Positions 35,392 through 43,572 of a stretch of DNA of 64,000 nt are shown here, piece after piece. Both the position numbers and the translations under genes were made by a program. Within the stretch, counting starts at the first letter, position 1. Every line of letters begins with the position of its first letter. The notes under the pieces are model-generated. The model worked only from the letters and a program-made list of their open reading frames with translations, made no database searches and was not told the origin of the DNA. The stretch lies in the IMG/VR virus record IMGVR_UViG_3300038463_000730, positions 186,001 to 250,000 of that record, one strand, 5' to 3'. This DNA is from a virus.

Positions 35392-35763
35392 TTAGCGACC
35401 GAACTCGACAAAGCGCTTCCGGTTGTGATCATTTGTCCGCCCGAAGCGGACCTTGACTCCCGCCTTCTTCAAGTCGGGAAGCAAACGATCAACCGTTGCA
35501 CGCATTGCACGAGGGTTACTCGGCCACGAAACGTTCTGACGACGCACAACCTTGCGAAGCGAGGCCTCAAGCTCCGTCATCGAGCCTGTCCATGTGCTGG
35601 CCTTGTTACGAAGGAGACGAGCCACGCCCGACACGAACACTGAATCAAGATTCGTCTTCGTTGCCGTTGTTGCTGTCTTCGTCGCTGGCGTCTTCGTTGC
35701 CACGACCACACGTGCTGTTGCACGCTTCGCTGTCTTTCTTGGTGCTGCTGTAAATGTTGCCAT
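35392..35763 (-). CDS. Basic DNA-binding protein (Thr/Ala/Lys tail plus winged-helix-like domain)
   Basis: 123 aa. The first ~37 residues are Ala/Thr/Lys/Arg-rich and histone-like (RKTAKRATARVVVATKTPATK). The rest is a compact basic fold (MTELEASLRKVVRRQNVSWP, RAMRATVDRLLPDLKKAGVKVRFG) that reads like a winged helix. It could be a nucleoid-type or ssDNA/dsDNA-binding protein. The family is not certain. The 118-130 nt between this gene and the ssDNA-binding gene hold a leader with no clear repeat; CATATATGAG occurs there without a start near it. Confidence 0.65.
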   Translation of the reverse strand: MATFTAAPRKTAKRATARVVVATKTPATKTATTATKTNLDSVFVSGVARLLRNKASTWTGSMTELEASLRKVVRRQNVSWPSNPRAMRATVDRLLPDLKKAGVKVRFGRTNDHNRKRFVEFGR

Positions 35764-35771
35764 TTTCTTCC

Positions 35772-36083
35772 TTATTTCTTGAATGTTAACGTTTTGATTT
35801 CATGAGAACGATGCCATGGTACACAAATCTCTTGTAACTGAGACCGGACGATCATTGACTGATAATCCGTGGTAGTTTTCAATATATCAGGCTCTTTGAT
35901 TTCTACACCAATGAACTCCAGATGCGTTGCAAACTTATCAACCTTGTTACAAACGAAGTAAGCCAGGGTCTTTGTTTTCAATCCTCTCTCGAAAGTAATC
36001 AGATAGACAGGCAACTGTTTAGTTGGCTTTACATCTGATAAATCCCCGTGAAAGGACGGGATGAACATGTCTTTTTCTGCCAT
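35772..36083 (-). CDS. Hypothetical protein downstream of recombinase
   Basis: 103 aa, with a beta-rich stretch (PVYLITFERGLKTKTLAYFVCNKV) and an aromatic ending (VPWHRSHEIKTLTF). AGGAAC sits before the ATG and GATATATA lies 15 nt upstream. No recognised family. Confidence 0.6.
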   Translation of the reverse strand: MAEKDMFIPSFHGDLSDVKPTKQLPVYLITFERGLKTKTLAYFVCNKVDKFATHLEFIGVEIKEPDILKTTTDYQSMIVRSQLQEICVPWHRSHEIKTLTFKK

Positions 36084-36098
36084 GATGTTCCTACTATT

Positions 36099-36106
36099 TA
36101 TATATC
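36099..36106 (-). promoter_or_regulatory. GATATATA element before 103-aa gene
   Basis: GATATATA ends 15 nt before the ATG at 36083, with an AGGAAC ribosome site between. Leadered version of the motif. Confidence 0.4.
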
Positions 36107-36121
36107 AGGACGATGTATAAT

Positions 36122-37120
36122 TTACTCTTCGTCGGACGAATTTTCGTCGTCCCAGCCCTTGATATCATCGAAAGATTTCGCGTCCTTCGCAAGCAGGATT
36201 CCGTCCGACGAAACAACGATGTCCATCTCTGAGATGCACTCGTCACCATCGAACATGTGGTTTTTCTTCACCACCGCTCTTGAGACGATTCCGTATTTGT
36301 ATTTCTCACCACCACGAGTGCGGGTAAGATTTCCTTTACGGCTCAATTGAACAATCAAGCTGCTCAGATAGAAAAGCTCGCCACCGCCCTTTTCCGTCTG
36401 ACCAGGAGAACCGATGTTCGCATAGACCTGATTGATAACCAGTGTCGCGACCTGCTCTTCGCCAGTCTCACGATCCATATGCTTGTCCATAAGCTTTACA
36501 AACTTACGAACTGCGAAAGACACTTCCTTCGCCGTGACACCGGGCTGCTTCGACATATTCTCAGTATCTTCATTATCTTCTGAAGAGTTTACCGAGGCTC
36601 CAACAGAATCCCAAACGACAAGAACTTTTTTGTCTGGATAAGATTCGCGGCAAGCATCGACAAGCTTTGCAACGGCAATCGCGCCATCCTCAATCTTTGT
36701 CGTCCGAATACAAAGCAAACTTTCCGGATCTCCACCGATCTTAGCAAATCGGTTGGGAGAGAATTTCTTCTCGCTATCCCAAAGGACAACTAAACATCCT
36801 TGATCCTGTGCTTCCTTCATGAAGACCGCAGCATGCGTGCTCTTCCCTGAATCGGGCTTTCCCGAAATCTGAACAATACGCCCGAACGCAATACCGCGCG
36901 TATGTGTCAACGTTTCCCAATGCGGGCCTTTGGTCCATAAAACGAAATCGGAATCCTTCGACGGATTCTTAATCGAAGAACCTGAGCTTAGCTGCTGAGC
37001 TACTCCGTTCTCTTTCTTACCGTAAGAACCCTGTGCTTTCTTAAGCAGCTTATCAATATCGATTGCAGGTTTCTTTGTGACCTTTGGCGTAACTTTTGCT
37101 ACTACTGGTGCTTCTGGCAT
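36122..37120 (-). CDS. RecA/UvsX-type recombinase
   Basis: 332 aa. RecA fold: Walker A GKPDSGKST (87-95), Walker B-like VLVVWDSVGA, RecA-type TLVINQVY and the GGGELFYLSSLIVQL region. The C-tail is acidic (DIKGWDDENSSDEE). It forms filaments on ssDNA for strand exchange and recombination-dependent replication. An N-terminal ~60-residue Lys/Pro-rich segment precedes the core. AAGGAG lies just before the ATG at 37120. It has the ssDNA-binding protein and a possible mediator next to it, as in T4-like phages. Confidence 0.88.
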   Translation of the reverse strand: MPEAPVVAKVTPKVTKKPAIDIDKLLKKAQGSYGKKENGVAQQLSSGSSIKNPSKDSDFVLWTKGPHWETLTHTRGIAFGRIVQISGKPDSGKSTHAAVFMKEAQDQGCLVVLWDSEKKFSPNRFAKIGGDPESLLCIRTTKIEDGAIAVAKLVDACRESYPDKKVLVVWDSVGASVNSSEDNEDTENMSKQPGVTAKEVSFAVRKFVKLMDKHMDRETGEEQVATLVINQVYANIGSPGQTEKGGGELFYLSSLIVQLSRKGNLTRTRGGEKYKYGIVSRAVVKKNHMFDGDECISEMDIVVSSDGILLAKDAKSFDDIKGWDDENSSDEE

Positions 37121-37171
37121 TCATTTCTCCTTATTTATGCCTCTGTGAGGCTGGTTGGAATTTGCTTACTA

Positions 37172-37606
37172 TTATAGGTTACGGTTCTTGCCGAGATTAC
37201 GGAAGAAGACGTGACCCGCTGCTAACGTGCCGATTAGGTTTTCCCATTTTGAAGAGTCAGCTTCAGCTTGAGCGCAAGCTTGCTTCGCTGCTACGACTGC
37301 GGGATCTTTGGCAATGGAGGCGTCAAGCGCTCCTTCTGTGATTTTTCCGGTCGAATTCGATCGGATCGTATGATACGTTTCTGCTTCGATTCGCTTTACT
37401 TCGTTCTTCGCCTCCTTCGCGAGCAAGGTTACGTCACTAATAAACATCGACAACTTCATCTGTGTCTCAAGAAACATTGCAGCTGTTCTATCGTTCTTGT
37501 CAGAGTCGTACGACCCTGCGTGAACCTCAGCCAATGCGGCTAGACACTTTTCAACTAGAAGCTCAATTTTTTGTTCGTTTGTTTGCGTATTTGATGTATC
37601 GGTCAT
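37172..37606 (-). CDS. Helical protein next to recombinase; possible UvsY-like mediator
   Basis: 144 aa from the ATG at 37606 (GGAG upstream). Helical throughout (AAMFLETQMKLSMFISDVTLLAKE, ACAQAEADSSKWENLIGTLAA) with an aromatic basic end (VFFRNLGKNRNL). Size, helical makeup and position directly before the RecA-type gene are those of the T4 UvsY mediator, which loads UvsX onto gp32-coated DNA. There is no sequence motif that proves this. Confidence 0.55.
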   Translation of the reverse strand: MTDTSNTQTNEQKIELLVEKCLAALAEVHAGSYDSDKNDRTAAMFLETQMKLSMFISDVTLLAKEAKNEVKRIEAETYHTIRSNSTGKITEGALDASIAKDPAVVAAKQACAQAEADSSKWENLIGTLAAGHVFFRNLGKNRNL

Positions 37607-37674
37607 GTGTGTTTTCTCCAATATCTAAACTGGAATTCGACGCTAACCAACTCGTCAAACGCTCCAACAAACTA

Positions 37675-37980
37675 TTACTTTTTCCCGTCAGCTTTTGCCT
37701 TCATATAGGCGCAGGCTTGATTGATTTGACCGTGCATAAGTCTAAGATGTTGTTGAAGAAAAACAGAGGTGATGAACAAGAAAACCTCCATACTCGTGTA
37801 CCCCTTCGAAGGCGGTTTCAAGTAGAGAATTATCCCGTCGTTATCCGTCTCGAACAAATCCTTGAACAAGTCTTCGCCCTTTGCATTCGGGCGATCATAC
37901 GAACGACAAATAGAGTTGTACATGGTAAACTCTTCCTCTGTCATATCCAATTTCTTGTGATCGATGATTCGAATAGACAT
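37675..37980 (-). CDS. Hypothetical protein
   Basis: 101 aa with helical and hydrophobic segments (GIILYLKPPSKGYTSMEVFLFI, VFLQQHLRLMHGQINQACAYM). One base overlaps the next gene's start. No recognised domain. Confidence 0.6.
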   Translation of the reverse strand: MSIRIIDHKKLDMTEEEFTMYNSICRSYDRPNAKGEDLFKDLFETDNDGIILYLKPPSKGYTSMEVFLFITSVFLQQHLRLMHGQINQACAYMKAKADGKK

Positions 37981-38729
37981 TATCCGGCCCTATGAATCTT
38001 ACCGACTCCACCGGTCTGACGCATTTCCTGATTGATTTGCTGACGGTTCATTGTTCGAATCTTTGCCAACATATCAGCGCCGCTAGGAGCCTGTCCGCCA
38101 CCATTACCCATTCCTGCAAACGCATTCACAATGGCATTGTGTGCGGCATCATCATCACCACCTCCGCCTCCACCGCTGCCACCGCCGCCACCGGCTAGAG
38201 CATTGGCATAGACTTGAACCTGCGCATCCATCGGTTCACCGCCGCCATCACCCCCATCCGCATCAGGAGCGTTCCATGCCGCAATCAATGCAGCATTGCC
38301 TCCGCCGCCTCCACCGCTCGAAGCGGCCATCGCTGCTTCAATCTCGGACTTCGACTTTGGTTTCACGTTCGCTCGTGCGAGGAACTTATTGATCGTTGCA
38401 ACCGGACTTTGAGGCTCGGGCAATCGTTGGCTGACCGGAATTCCGTTCTTCCCAACTTGCACGGCCACATTTCCGTTGCCATGAACCATGGCCTGGTGAA
38501 ACGTTGCAGCTTCACCCGTACCGATCTTGGCGAGTTGGTAATGGGACAGGAGCCAACCAGCAATCCCTTCAGGATTGTTTGGCATATCATTCATTGCTTC
38601 GCGTAGTTCGCCAAGCAAATGAACCTCTGTGTCGGACATCAACGTTCCGCCACAAGATGGACAAGTATTTGTGTTAAGCGCATGTACCCATTGTGGTGGG
38701 ACGTCTGCTGAGCAATGACCGCATTTCAT
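37980..38729 (-). CDS. Zinc-ribbon, Gly-rich protein next to polymerase
   Basis: 249 aa. N-terminal ribbon with two Cys pairs (KCGHC...TCPSCGG), a helical body, then a ~100-residue region of Gly runs (SSGGGGGG, AGGGGGSGGGGGGDDD) alternating with short hydrophobic motifs (NAALIAAWNA, QVQVYANALA, AHNAIVNAFAG). The repeating short motif between Gly linkers suggests several binding sites for one partner. Its place between the recombinase cluster and the polymerase is suggestive, but function is unknown. GATATAGTTAAGGC precedes the ATG. Confidence 0.65.
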   Translation of the reverse strand: MKCGHCSADVPPQWVHALNTNTCPSCGGTLMSDTEVHLLGELREAMNDMPNNPEGIAGWLLSHYQLAKIGTGEAATFHQAMVHGNGNVAVQVGKNGIPVSQRLPEPQSPVATINKFLARANVKPKSKSEIEAAMAASSGGGGGGNAALIAAWNAPDADGGDGGGEPMDAQVQVYANALAGGGGGSGGGGGGDDDAAHNAIVNAFAGMGNGGGQAPSGADMLAKIRTMNRQQINQEMRQTGGVGKIHRAG

Positions 38730-38737
38730 GCCTTAAC

Positions 38738-38743
38738 TATATC
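38738..38743 (-). promoter_or_regulatory. GATATA element before Gly-rich protein gene
   Basis: GATATA ends 8 nt before the ATG at 38729 with a partial AAGG between. Weaker match to the leaderless-type set. Confidence 0.35.
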
Positions 38744-41700
38744 AATTGTCTTGCGGATCTTCATCGAATTCTATTAACCCGGCGTCAAATAGTTCGCTTT
38801 CAATATCGTTCGTTATCTCTTCCTGGGTAGCTGTTTTATCCAGTTCTTTCTCTTCTTTCGGGCCTTTGGGCTGGCGAAGATTGACCTTCTTTTTCTCCTT
38901 GAAATCTGCTGGAAGAGCCGGTGGGGGTGCGTAGGAAAAGATGTTTTCTAGGACCGCACCGGTATCATCTTCATAGATATTGATTGTCCCGTTGAAATGG
39001 ATACAGATCCCCTCCTCAAGTTTCTGTTTCCCTCCGCTGAACAACTTAATTCGCTCGTTTACGAGATCGAGCCCCTCGGGGAACATCGTCAATGACATCT
39101 GGTCGCCATAGACGTCCTCGATGGTCAGTTTCGCCATATCACGACCGAGATACTTTGATCCTTCCTTCTTCACCTTAAAAACGAAGATGCTTTTGATCTC
39201 CGCCTTCATGGAAGGAATCCGCTCCTTGTCGTTCATACTCTTCAGTGTCTTGACTCGGATCGATCCCTTGTCATCGAAGAATGGAACGAACGCATCCTTC
39301 TTTCCACAAGAGAATCCTTCGCCTGCCCAAAGCTTCTCCAGAGCGTACCGTTCGCTCAAGCTCCACTCGGGCTCATCCGGCCACGGATAATTCATTTCCG
39401 AAACGGCCGGGTTATTCTTCTTTAGCCACGAATCAAGCTTCTTTCGATAGTCTTCGCAGTAGAGATAGATCTGACGTCGTTTCAGACCGAACGAATCGAG
39501 ACAGCCGGTCGCTGCCAAGACCTTAATGGATTTGGAGTTCAGCTTCTTTTTCTCGCATCGAACCATGAAGTCGAAGAAGTTACGGAACGGGCGTTTGTCA
39601 ACAATCTCCTGGATCGCATCCTTACCAACGAATGCCATCGCGTTGAGACCAGTAACGATCGTCTTCGCATCTTTGATCGTGTAGCTGATATCAGAGTGGT
39701 TGATATCAGGCGGCATGATCACGATTCGCTGACGTCGAATCTCGGTCTTGATCTTCTCGATGTTGTTCTTGGCAGGTTTGGATTTCGAACGAATCTCAGA
39801 CTTCAAGTTCGCCAGCAAGAATTCGAGCGGATAATGCGCCTTCAAGTAGGCCGTGTAATAACTTGTCATCGAATACAGAATCGAGTGGGACAGATTGAAT
39901 CCGTACCCCTGAAACTTATCGACAACCTCATCCCAGATCTGGGTCGAGACCTTCGGGTCGATGTTCTTGTTCTTCTTGGCGTCATCGATGAAGTCTTGAC
40001 GCCACTTTGCTGCCTTCTTCGGGTTCTTGCCCTTCTCCTTGGTCAATTTACGAAGACGATCGGCCTCGTGCAGGGTCCACCCGGCCACGTCCTGAGCAAG
40101 ATACATCAAGCACTCTTCGTAGAGTCCGAATCCAAACGTTCCACCAAAGGCGCGTTGGAGCGAAGGATCCAATAGTTTGAAAGGCAGCCTTCCATCTTTC
40201 GTCTTAACATAATCTTCGCGTATGTCTCGTGCAGAAGGTCGAGCAAGCGAGTTGATAGCGCTAATATCTTCAATCGACTGTGGTTTTATCTTCTTGCACA
40301 GATCAATCGTTCCCGAGCTAGTACCGAGCTGAAAGACGCAGAATGTATCGCCTCGTGAAAGTAGGTCATAAGTCGCTTGATCATCTAACGGCACATCTAT
40401 CTGTGTAGGCGGGAGCGACTTGCCAGCTTTCGCAGCCAGATCAAAGGTCTCTTTGATGATGTCCAAGGTTTCCAACCCAAGGAAGTCCATCTTAACGAGA
40501 CCGTTTTCTTCGGCTCGGTCCTTATCATACTCAAGCGCAATTGTACCCTCTTTATCTCGACGTAACGGTACCAAACCAGCCAAGGGACGTTGAGAAATGA
40601 CGATCCCGGCCGCATGCGTGGCCCACGCCCGGTAATTGCCACAAATTGCTGAATACTTTTTAATCTTAGGGTACTTCTGCACGTAAGCAGCAAAGAGCCC
40701 AGACTTCTCAATAGCTTTGTCAAAGGTCTTTACATCTTTCGGGCTAGGAATCGAATTAGCAATGTCCTCACCGAGTTTGACCGATGCTTGCCTTGACCCA
40801 GCAAGCTCACAAGCGCGAGTAATGTCTTTCGCATAGACCTTCGGAGTGATGGTGTTGAGATTACTAACGTGCGCCACTTTGTCATCGCCATATTTGTTTC
40901 TCACGTAATCCAGAACTCGGTTACGACCATACGGAGCGAAGTCTGAGTCAATATCCGGGAAACTTGACTTCTCTTTGTTATGGAAACGTGCGAAGATTAG
41001 TTTGTACTGGATCGGATCGGCACGGTGGATATCCAGTAGATATCCAATGAGCGAACCGCCAACCGAGCCACGTCCCGGACCGGTCAAGATATTGTTCTTC
41101 CGAGCCCATTCAATGAAATCGGCAACAATCAGCATGTAACTGCTGAATCCGTGGTATTCGATAACATCAATCTCTTCTTTGAGACGAGCTTCGTATTCCG
41201 CACGACGCGAATCATTCGGCATCCGCTTGTAGGCGTCCTTCTCGCAAAGATAACGCATGTACAGCTTATCTTGCTCAAGAGAGCGCACAGAGTCATTCTG
41301 AGGCCTCGCGACCCATGCCTGAAACTCTTGGAAGTCCGCTTGGTCCTGAACCGGGAAAATCGGCAGTTCTTTTCCTGATGGGTTGGAATACTTCGGATCA
41401 ATCCAGACCGGTTCCTCACACAGGTTGGCGAAGTGTACCGTGTTGTCGATCCAGCCCTCAACCTCGCCTTCGTATTTGCGATTGAAGAATGCCAGGATGT
41501 CATCTGCTGAGTGTAGATACAGATCCGATATTTCGTACTTTAGTCGCGCATTCGAGTATTGCGGTTGCCCGGCCCCAATTGCAAGCATCGCATCATGCGT
41601 ATCAGCATCCTCCTTGTGGAGGTAGTGCGCATTTGATGTCGGTACAATACGTACGCCATGCTTCTTAGCAAGTCGTATAGTATGAGCATTGGTGAAGTCC

Positions 41701-42272
41701 TGATCGATCGAATCGTTGTAGTTAGATGCAAACCTACGCAGATTGTTCGGTTGGATTTCTAGCCCAAAATTGTCTCCAAAAATCCCCACCAACTTTTTGA
41801 TCGTTTCCTCGGCCTCGACGAACTTCTTGTTGTTCAACAATTGCGCCACGATCCCGCCTCCACAAGCGGTCAGGCAGATTACTCCATCGGAGTGCTGCTC
41901 CATCAGCTTCCAGTCGATGATCGGATAGACACGCTTTCCGTACGTGCTAACTCCGTGATCGAACCCGGCACGGTTCAGGAGGAGGAGATTCCTATAACCA
42001 ACCGAATTCTTAGCAAGGAGAATGACATGACGAATCTTGTCTTCGGACTTTGACGCATCGTTGACAAAATAATACTCACACCCCACGATAAACTTGACGC
42101 CCACCTCTTTAGCAGCCTTGGCGGCATCCCAAACCGCAGAGAAAGTACCATGGTCCGTAATGGCAAGTGCCGGTTGGCCGAGTTCTTTCGCACGAGTAAA
42201 CAACTCCTTCGGAGTGGGCATGGCGTCAAGCATCGAGAAGTTTGAGTGATTGTGAAGCGAGACGTATTTCAT
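38742..42272 (-). CDS. dnaE: DNA polymerase III alpha subunit (DnaE-type)
   Basis: 1176 aa. N-terminal PHP domain with HNHSNFS (His7, His9) and ITDHGTFS, a GPGRGSVGGSL motif (398-408), the catalytic FPDIDSDF (Asp440/442) and the third Asp in LVKMDFLGLETLDII. HAAGIVIS, helix-hairpin-helix and a C-terminal OB fold follow (VYGDQMSLTMFPEGL). This is a bacterial-style C-family replicase, whereas most tailed phages use family A or B. Length is near the bacterial ~1160. It is the phage's likely replicative polymerase. No clamp or clamp-loader gene is in this window. It starts 4 nt inside the peptidase gene's end. Confidence 0.93.
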   Translation of the reverse strand: MKYVSLHNHSNFSMLDAMPTPKELFTRAKELGQPALAITDHGTFSAVWDAAKAAKEVGVKFIVGCEYYFVNDASKSEDKIRHVILLAKNSVGYRNLLLLNRAGFDHGVSTYGKRVYPIIDWKLMEQHSDGVICLTACGGGIVAQLLNNKKFVEAEETIKKLVGIFGDNFGLEIQPNNLRRFASNYNDSIDQDFTNAHTIRLAKKHGVRIVPTSNAHYLHKEDADTHDAMLAIGAGQPQYSNARLKYEISDLYLHSADDILAFFNRKYEGEVEGWIDNTVHFANLCEEPVWIDPKYSNPSGKELPIFPVQDQADFQEFQAWVARPQNDSVRSLEQDKLYMRYLCEKDAYKRMPNDSRRAEYEARLKEEIDVIEYHGFSSYMLIVADFIEWARKNNILTGPGRGSVGGSLIGYLLDIHRADPIQYKLIFARFHNKEKSSFPDIDSDFAPYGRNRVLDYVRNKYGDDKVAHVSNLNTITPKVYAKDITRACELAGSRQASVKLGEDIANSIPSPKDVKTFDKAIEKSGLFAAYVQKYPKIKKYSAICGNYRAWATHAAGIVISQRPLAGLVPLRRDKEGTIALEYDKDRAEENGLVKMDFLGLETLDIIKETFDLAAKAGKSLPPTQIDVPLDDQATYDLLSRGDTFCVFQLGTSSGTIDLCKKIKPQSIEDISAINSLARPSARDIREDYVKTKDGRLPFKLLDPSLQRAFGGTFGFGLYEECLMYLAQDVAGWTLHEADRLRKLTKEKGKNPKKAAKWRQDFIDDAKKNKNIDPKVSTQIWDEVVDKFQGYGFNLSHSILYSMTSYYTAYLKAHYPLEFLLANLKSEIRSKSKPAKNNIEKIKTEIRRQRIVIMPPDINHSDISYTIKDAKTIVTGLNAMAFVGKDAIQEIVDKRPFRNFFDFMVRCEKKKLNSKSIKVLAATGCLDSFGLKRRQIYLYCEDYRKKLDSWLKKNNPAVSEMNYPWPDEPEWSLSERYALEKLWAGEGFSCGKKDAFVPFFDDKGSIRVKTLKSMNDKERIPSMKAEIKSIFVFKVKKEGSKYLGRDMAKLTIEDVYGDQMSLTMFPEGLDLVNERIKLFSGGKQKLEEGICIHFNGTINIYEDDTGAVLENIFSYAPPPALPADFKEKKKVNLRQPKGPKEEKELDKTATQEEITNDIESELFDAGLIEFDEDPQDN

Positions 42273-42874
42273 CGACGATCCTTTTTTATCCTGATCAAAT
42301 CTTCCAGATGCCGGAACATTTTCTTCCAGAAACGAACTTGGTGTTTTGAACCTAAGATAGCCTGTTTTATTCCATGGTAATCAAGCTGTTTGAATTGAGC
42401 AATAGATTTGGCTACCGCACTAATTACTACCCAATGTTCTTTAACCAATTGGTCTGTTTCACGATCAAGACGCTTGCGTAGACGCAAGCGAGCGTCTGAC
42501 TTAGCGTAGCGCTTACGTACTATCGCTCGATACGCTTCGAAATCATTCTTCGCTGTCAGCCTTAGCGACCGCGGAACCTTTTCTCCCACCAGCGTCTCGA
42601 AAAACCTCTTCTCGCTCGCATGGCCCGCGAGAAACATTCGCAAACGGCCATGTAACAAGAATAACTCAGGGCCCCGAGGTTTGAGACCCGAAGAGGGAAA
42701 CGTGGGAACAGAAGTAACTGTTTCACCGGCTATGTATCCTTTTCCAAAGATCGACACCTTCAACGGATGAATCAAAGCAAGAATTGACAGGACGACATGC
42801 CCGGCCTCGTGGTGCGAGGACATCAATGCTTCTGAGTCGTTACGATCAAACCAATCACACTTTGGTAGCCTCAT
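42269..42874 (-). CDS. Stand-alone FtsH-type (M41) metallopeptidase domain
   Basis: 201 aa. Zinc motif HEAGH at residues 22-26 within SSHHEAGHVVLSIL, the LAGHASEKRFF element matching the FtsH LLGGRAAEEVxF element, and a candidate third ligand Asp111 in TAKNDFEAYRAIV. These are the hallmark M41 peptidase features, but no AAA+ ATPase, transmembrane or protease-partner domain is present. It therefore resembles an FtsH peptidase domain used alone. It may be an adaptor-driven or regulatory peptidase, or a decoy that affects host FtsH. Catalytic competence is plausible from the intact motif. Confidence 0.75.
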   Translation of the reverse strand: MRLPKCDWFDRNDSEALMSSHHEAGHVVLSILALIHPLKVSIFGKGYIAGETVTSVPTFPSSGLKPRGPELFLLHGRLRMFLAGHASEKRFFETLVGEKVPRSLRLTAKNDFEAYRAIVRKRYAKSDARLRLRKRLDRETDQLVKEHWVVISAVAKSIAQFKQLDYHGIKQAILGSKHQVRFWKKMFRHLEDLIRIKKDRR

Positions 42875-43151
42875 ACAACTGAGTGAGAACGGCTTCGAAG
42901 CCGGTCGTCATGTCTTCACACTTAGGTGTTTTACACTTCAGATCAAACGTTGCGCTACCGAATTTGCCAGAGACGATTATGTTATTGTTTTCGGCGTAAA
43001 ACATTCCTACTTTGTAGTACGGTCTCGAAACAGAAAAACCCGCGCCCTCGAATTGTGTTATCGATTCTTTCTTGAGTGAGAAAGACAAACGATAAACGGT
43101 AGAGAAACTACCACAACAAGCCGGGACGCGGGTTTTCACAAAAGCATTCAC
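42855..43151 (-). CDS. Small hypothetical protein
   Basis: 98 aa from a GTG at 43151, immediately after the upstream micro-protein's TGA. Aromatic and beta-like (YYKVGMFYAENNNIIVSGKFGSATF) with Cys-bearing ends (ACCGSF, CKTPKCED). It overlaps the M41 gene by 20 nt. Function unknown. The coupled chain of overlaps supports it as a real gene. Confidence 0.6.
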   Translation of the reverse strand: MNAFVKTRVPACCGSFSTVYRLSFSLKKESITQFEGAGFSVSRPYYKVGMFYAENNNIIVSGKFGSATFDLKCKTPKCEDMTTGFEAVLTQLYEATKV

Positions 43152-43292
43152 TCAGTATCTATATCCACACGTATAGCATTCGCACGTATAGCATTCACCA
43201 CCCATTCCAGGCATCTTTGGATCTAAAAATAAGCCCCAACGATGACCTCGTAACCAACATAATAGTTTGGTTAACGGTGGCAAATTCCACAT
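43152..43292 (-). CDS. Cys-rich micro-protein C (46 aa)
   Basis: Codes MWNLPPLTKLLCWLRGHRWG... and ends ECYTCECYTCGYRY. The CxxC knuckle is doubled by an exact-length 15-bp tandem repeat (43169-43198). The LRGH element is shared with micro-protein A. It overlaps micro-protein B by 22 nt and runs into the next gene's GTG. Too short to be called by length alone; recognition is by shared motifs and coupled overlaps. Function unknown; zinc binding is likely by motif. Confidence 0.6.
   Translation of the reverse strand: MWNLPPLTKLLCWLRGHRWGLFLDPKMPGMGGECYTCECYTCGYRY
43169..43198 (-). repeat. Tandem 15-bp repeat (2 copies)
   Basis: ACGTATAGCATTCGC (43169-43183) followed by ACGTATAGCATTCAC (43184-43198), encoding two ECYTC units in micro-protein C. 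Confidence 0.9.
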
Positions 43293-43402
43293 ACCGGTAC
43301 CCAACGTTCGCCTTCCCACATTAAGACTTCCAGTCGTTTAATACGATGGTGGCGTAGGAAACAAGCGAACCTGCGGTAGAACCATCGAGCACGCCAATTC
43401 AT
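43271..43402 (-). CDS. Cys-rich micro-protein B (43 aa)
   Basis: Starts ATG 43402, overlapping the stop of micro-protein A (ATGA). It is basic and aromatic (MNWRARWFYRRFACFLRHHRI) and ends WVPVCGICHR. It shares the pattern C-x-LR-x-H near the N-terminal third and a terminal CxxC with its neighbours. Function unknown. Confidence 0.6.
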   Translation of the reverse strand: MNWRARWFYRRFACFLRHHRIKRLEVLMWEGERWVPVCGICHR

Positions 43403-43572
43403 TGCACTCGTCTACCGCAGATTTTACAGGTGATTACCACCTCATTAAGTTTTCGAGGTGGGAAATCGGGTGGCCCGGTCCAGAACATATTCCAGACATG
43501 GCCACGTAATAGGCACCATACTTCTCGAAAGTAATTACTTCGAGATGTCCACACCACGGCTCTCAAGAGCAT
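43399..43572 (-). CDS. Cys-rich micro-protein A (57 aa)
   Basis: From ATG 43572, inside the 3' end of the 43535 gene, to 43399. Contains YFREVWCLLRGHVWN and ends VVITCKICGRRVQ. LLRGH and the terminal CxxCG are shared with micro-protein C. The exact start is uncertain, since no Shine-Dalgarno sequence is seen and later starts are possible. Confidence 0.5.
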   Translation of the reverse strand: MLLRAVVWTSRSNYFREVWCLLRGHVWNMFWTGPPDFPPRKLNEVVITCKICGRRVQ

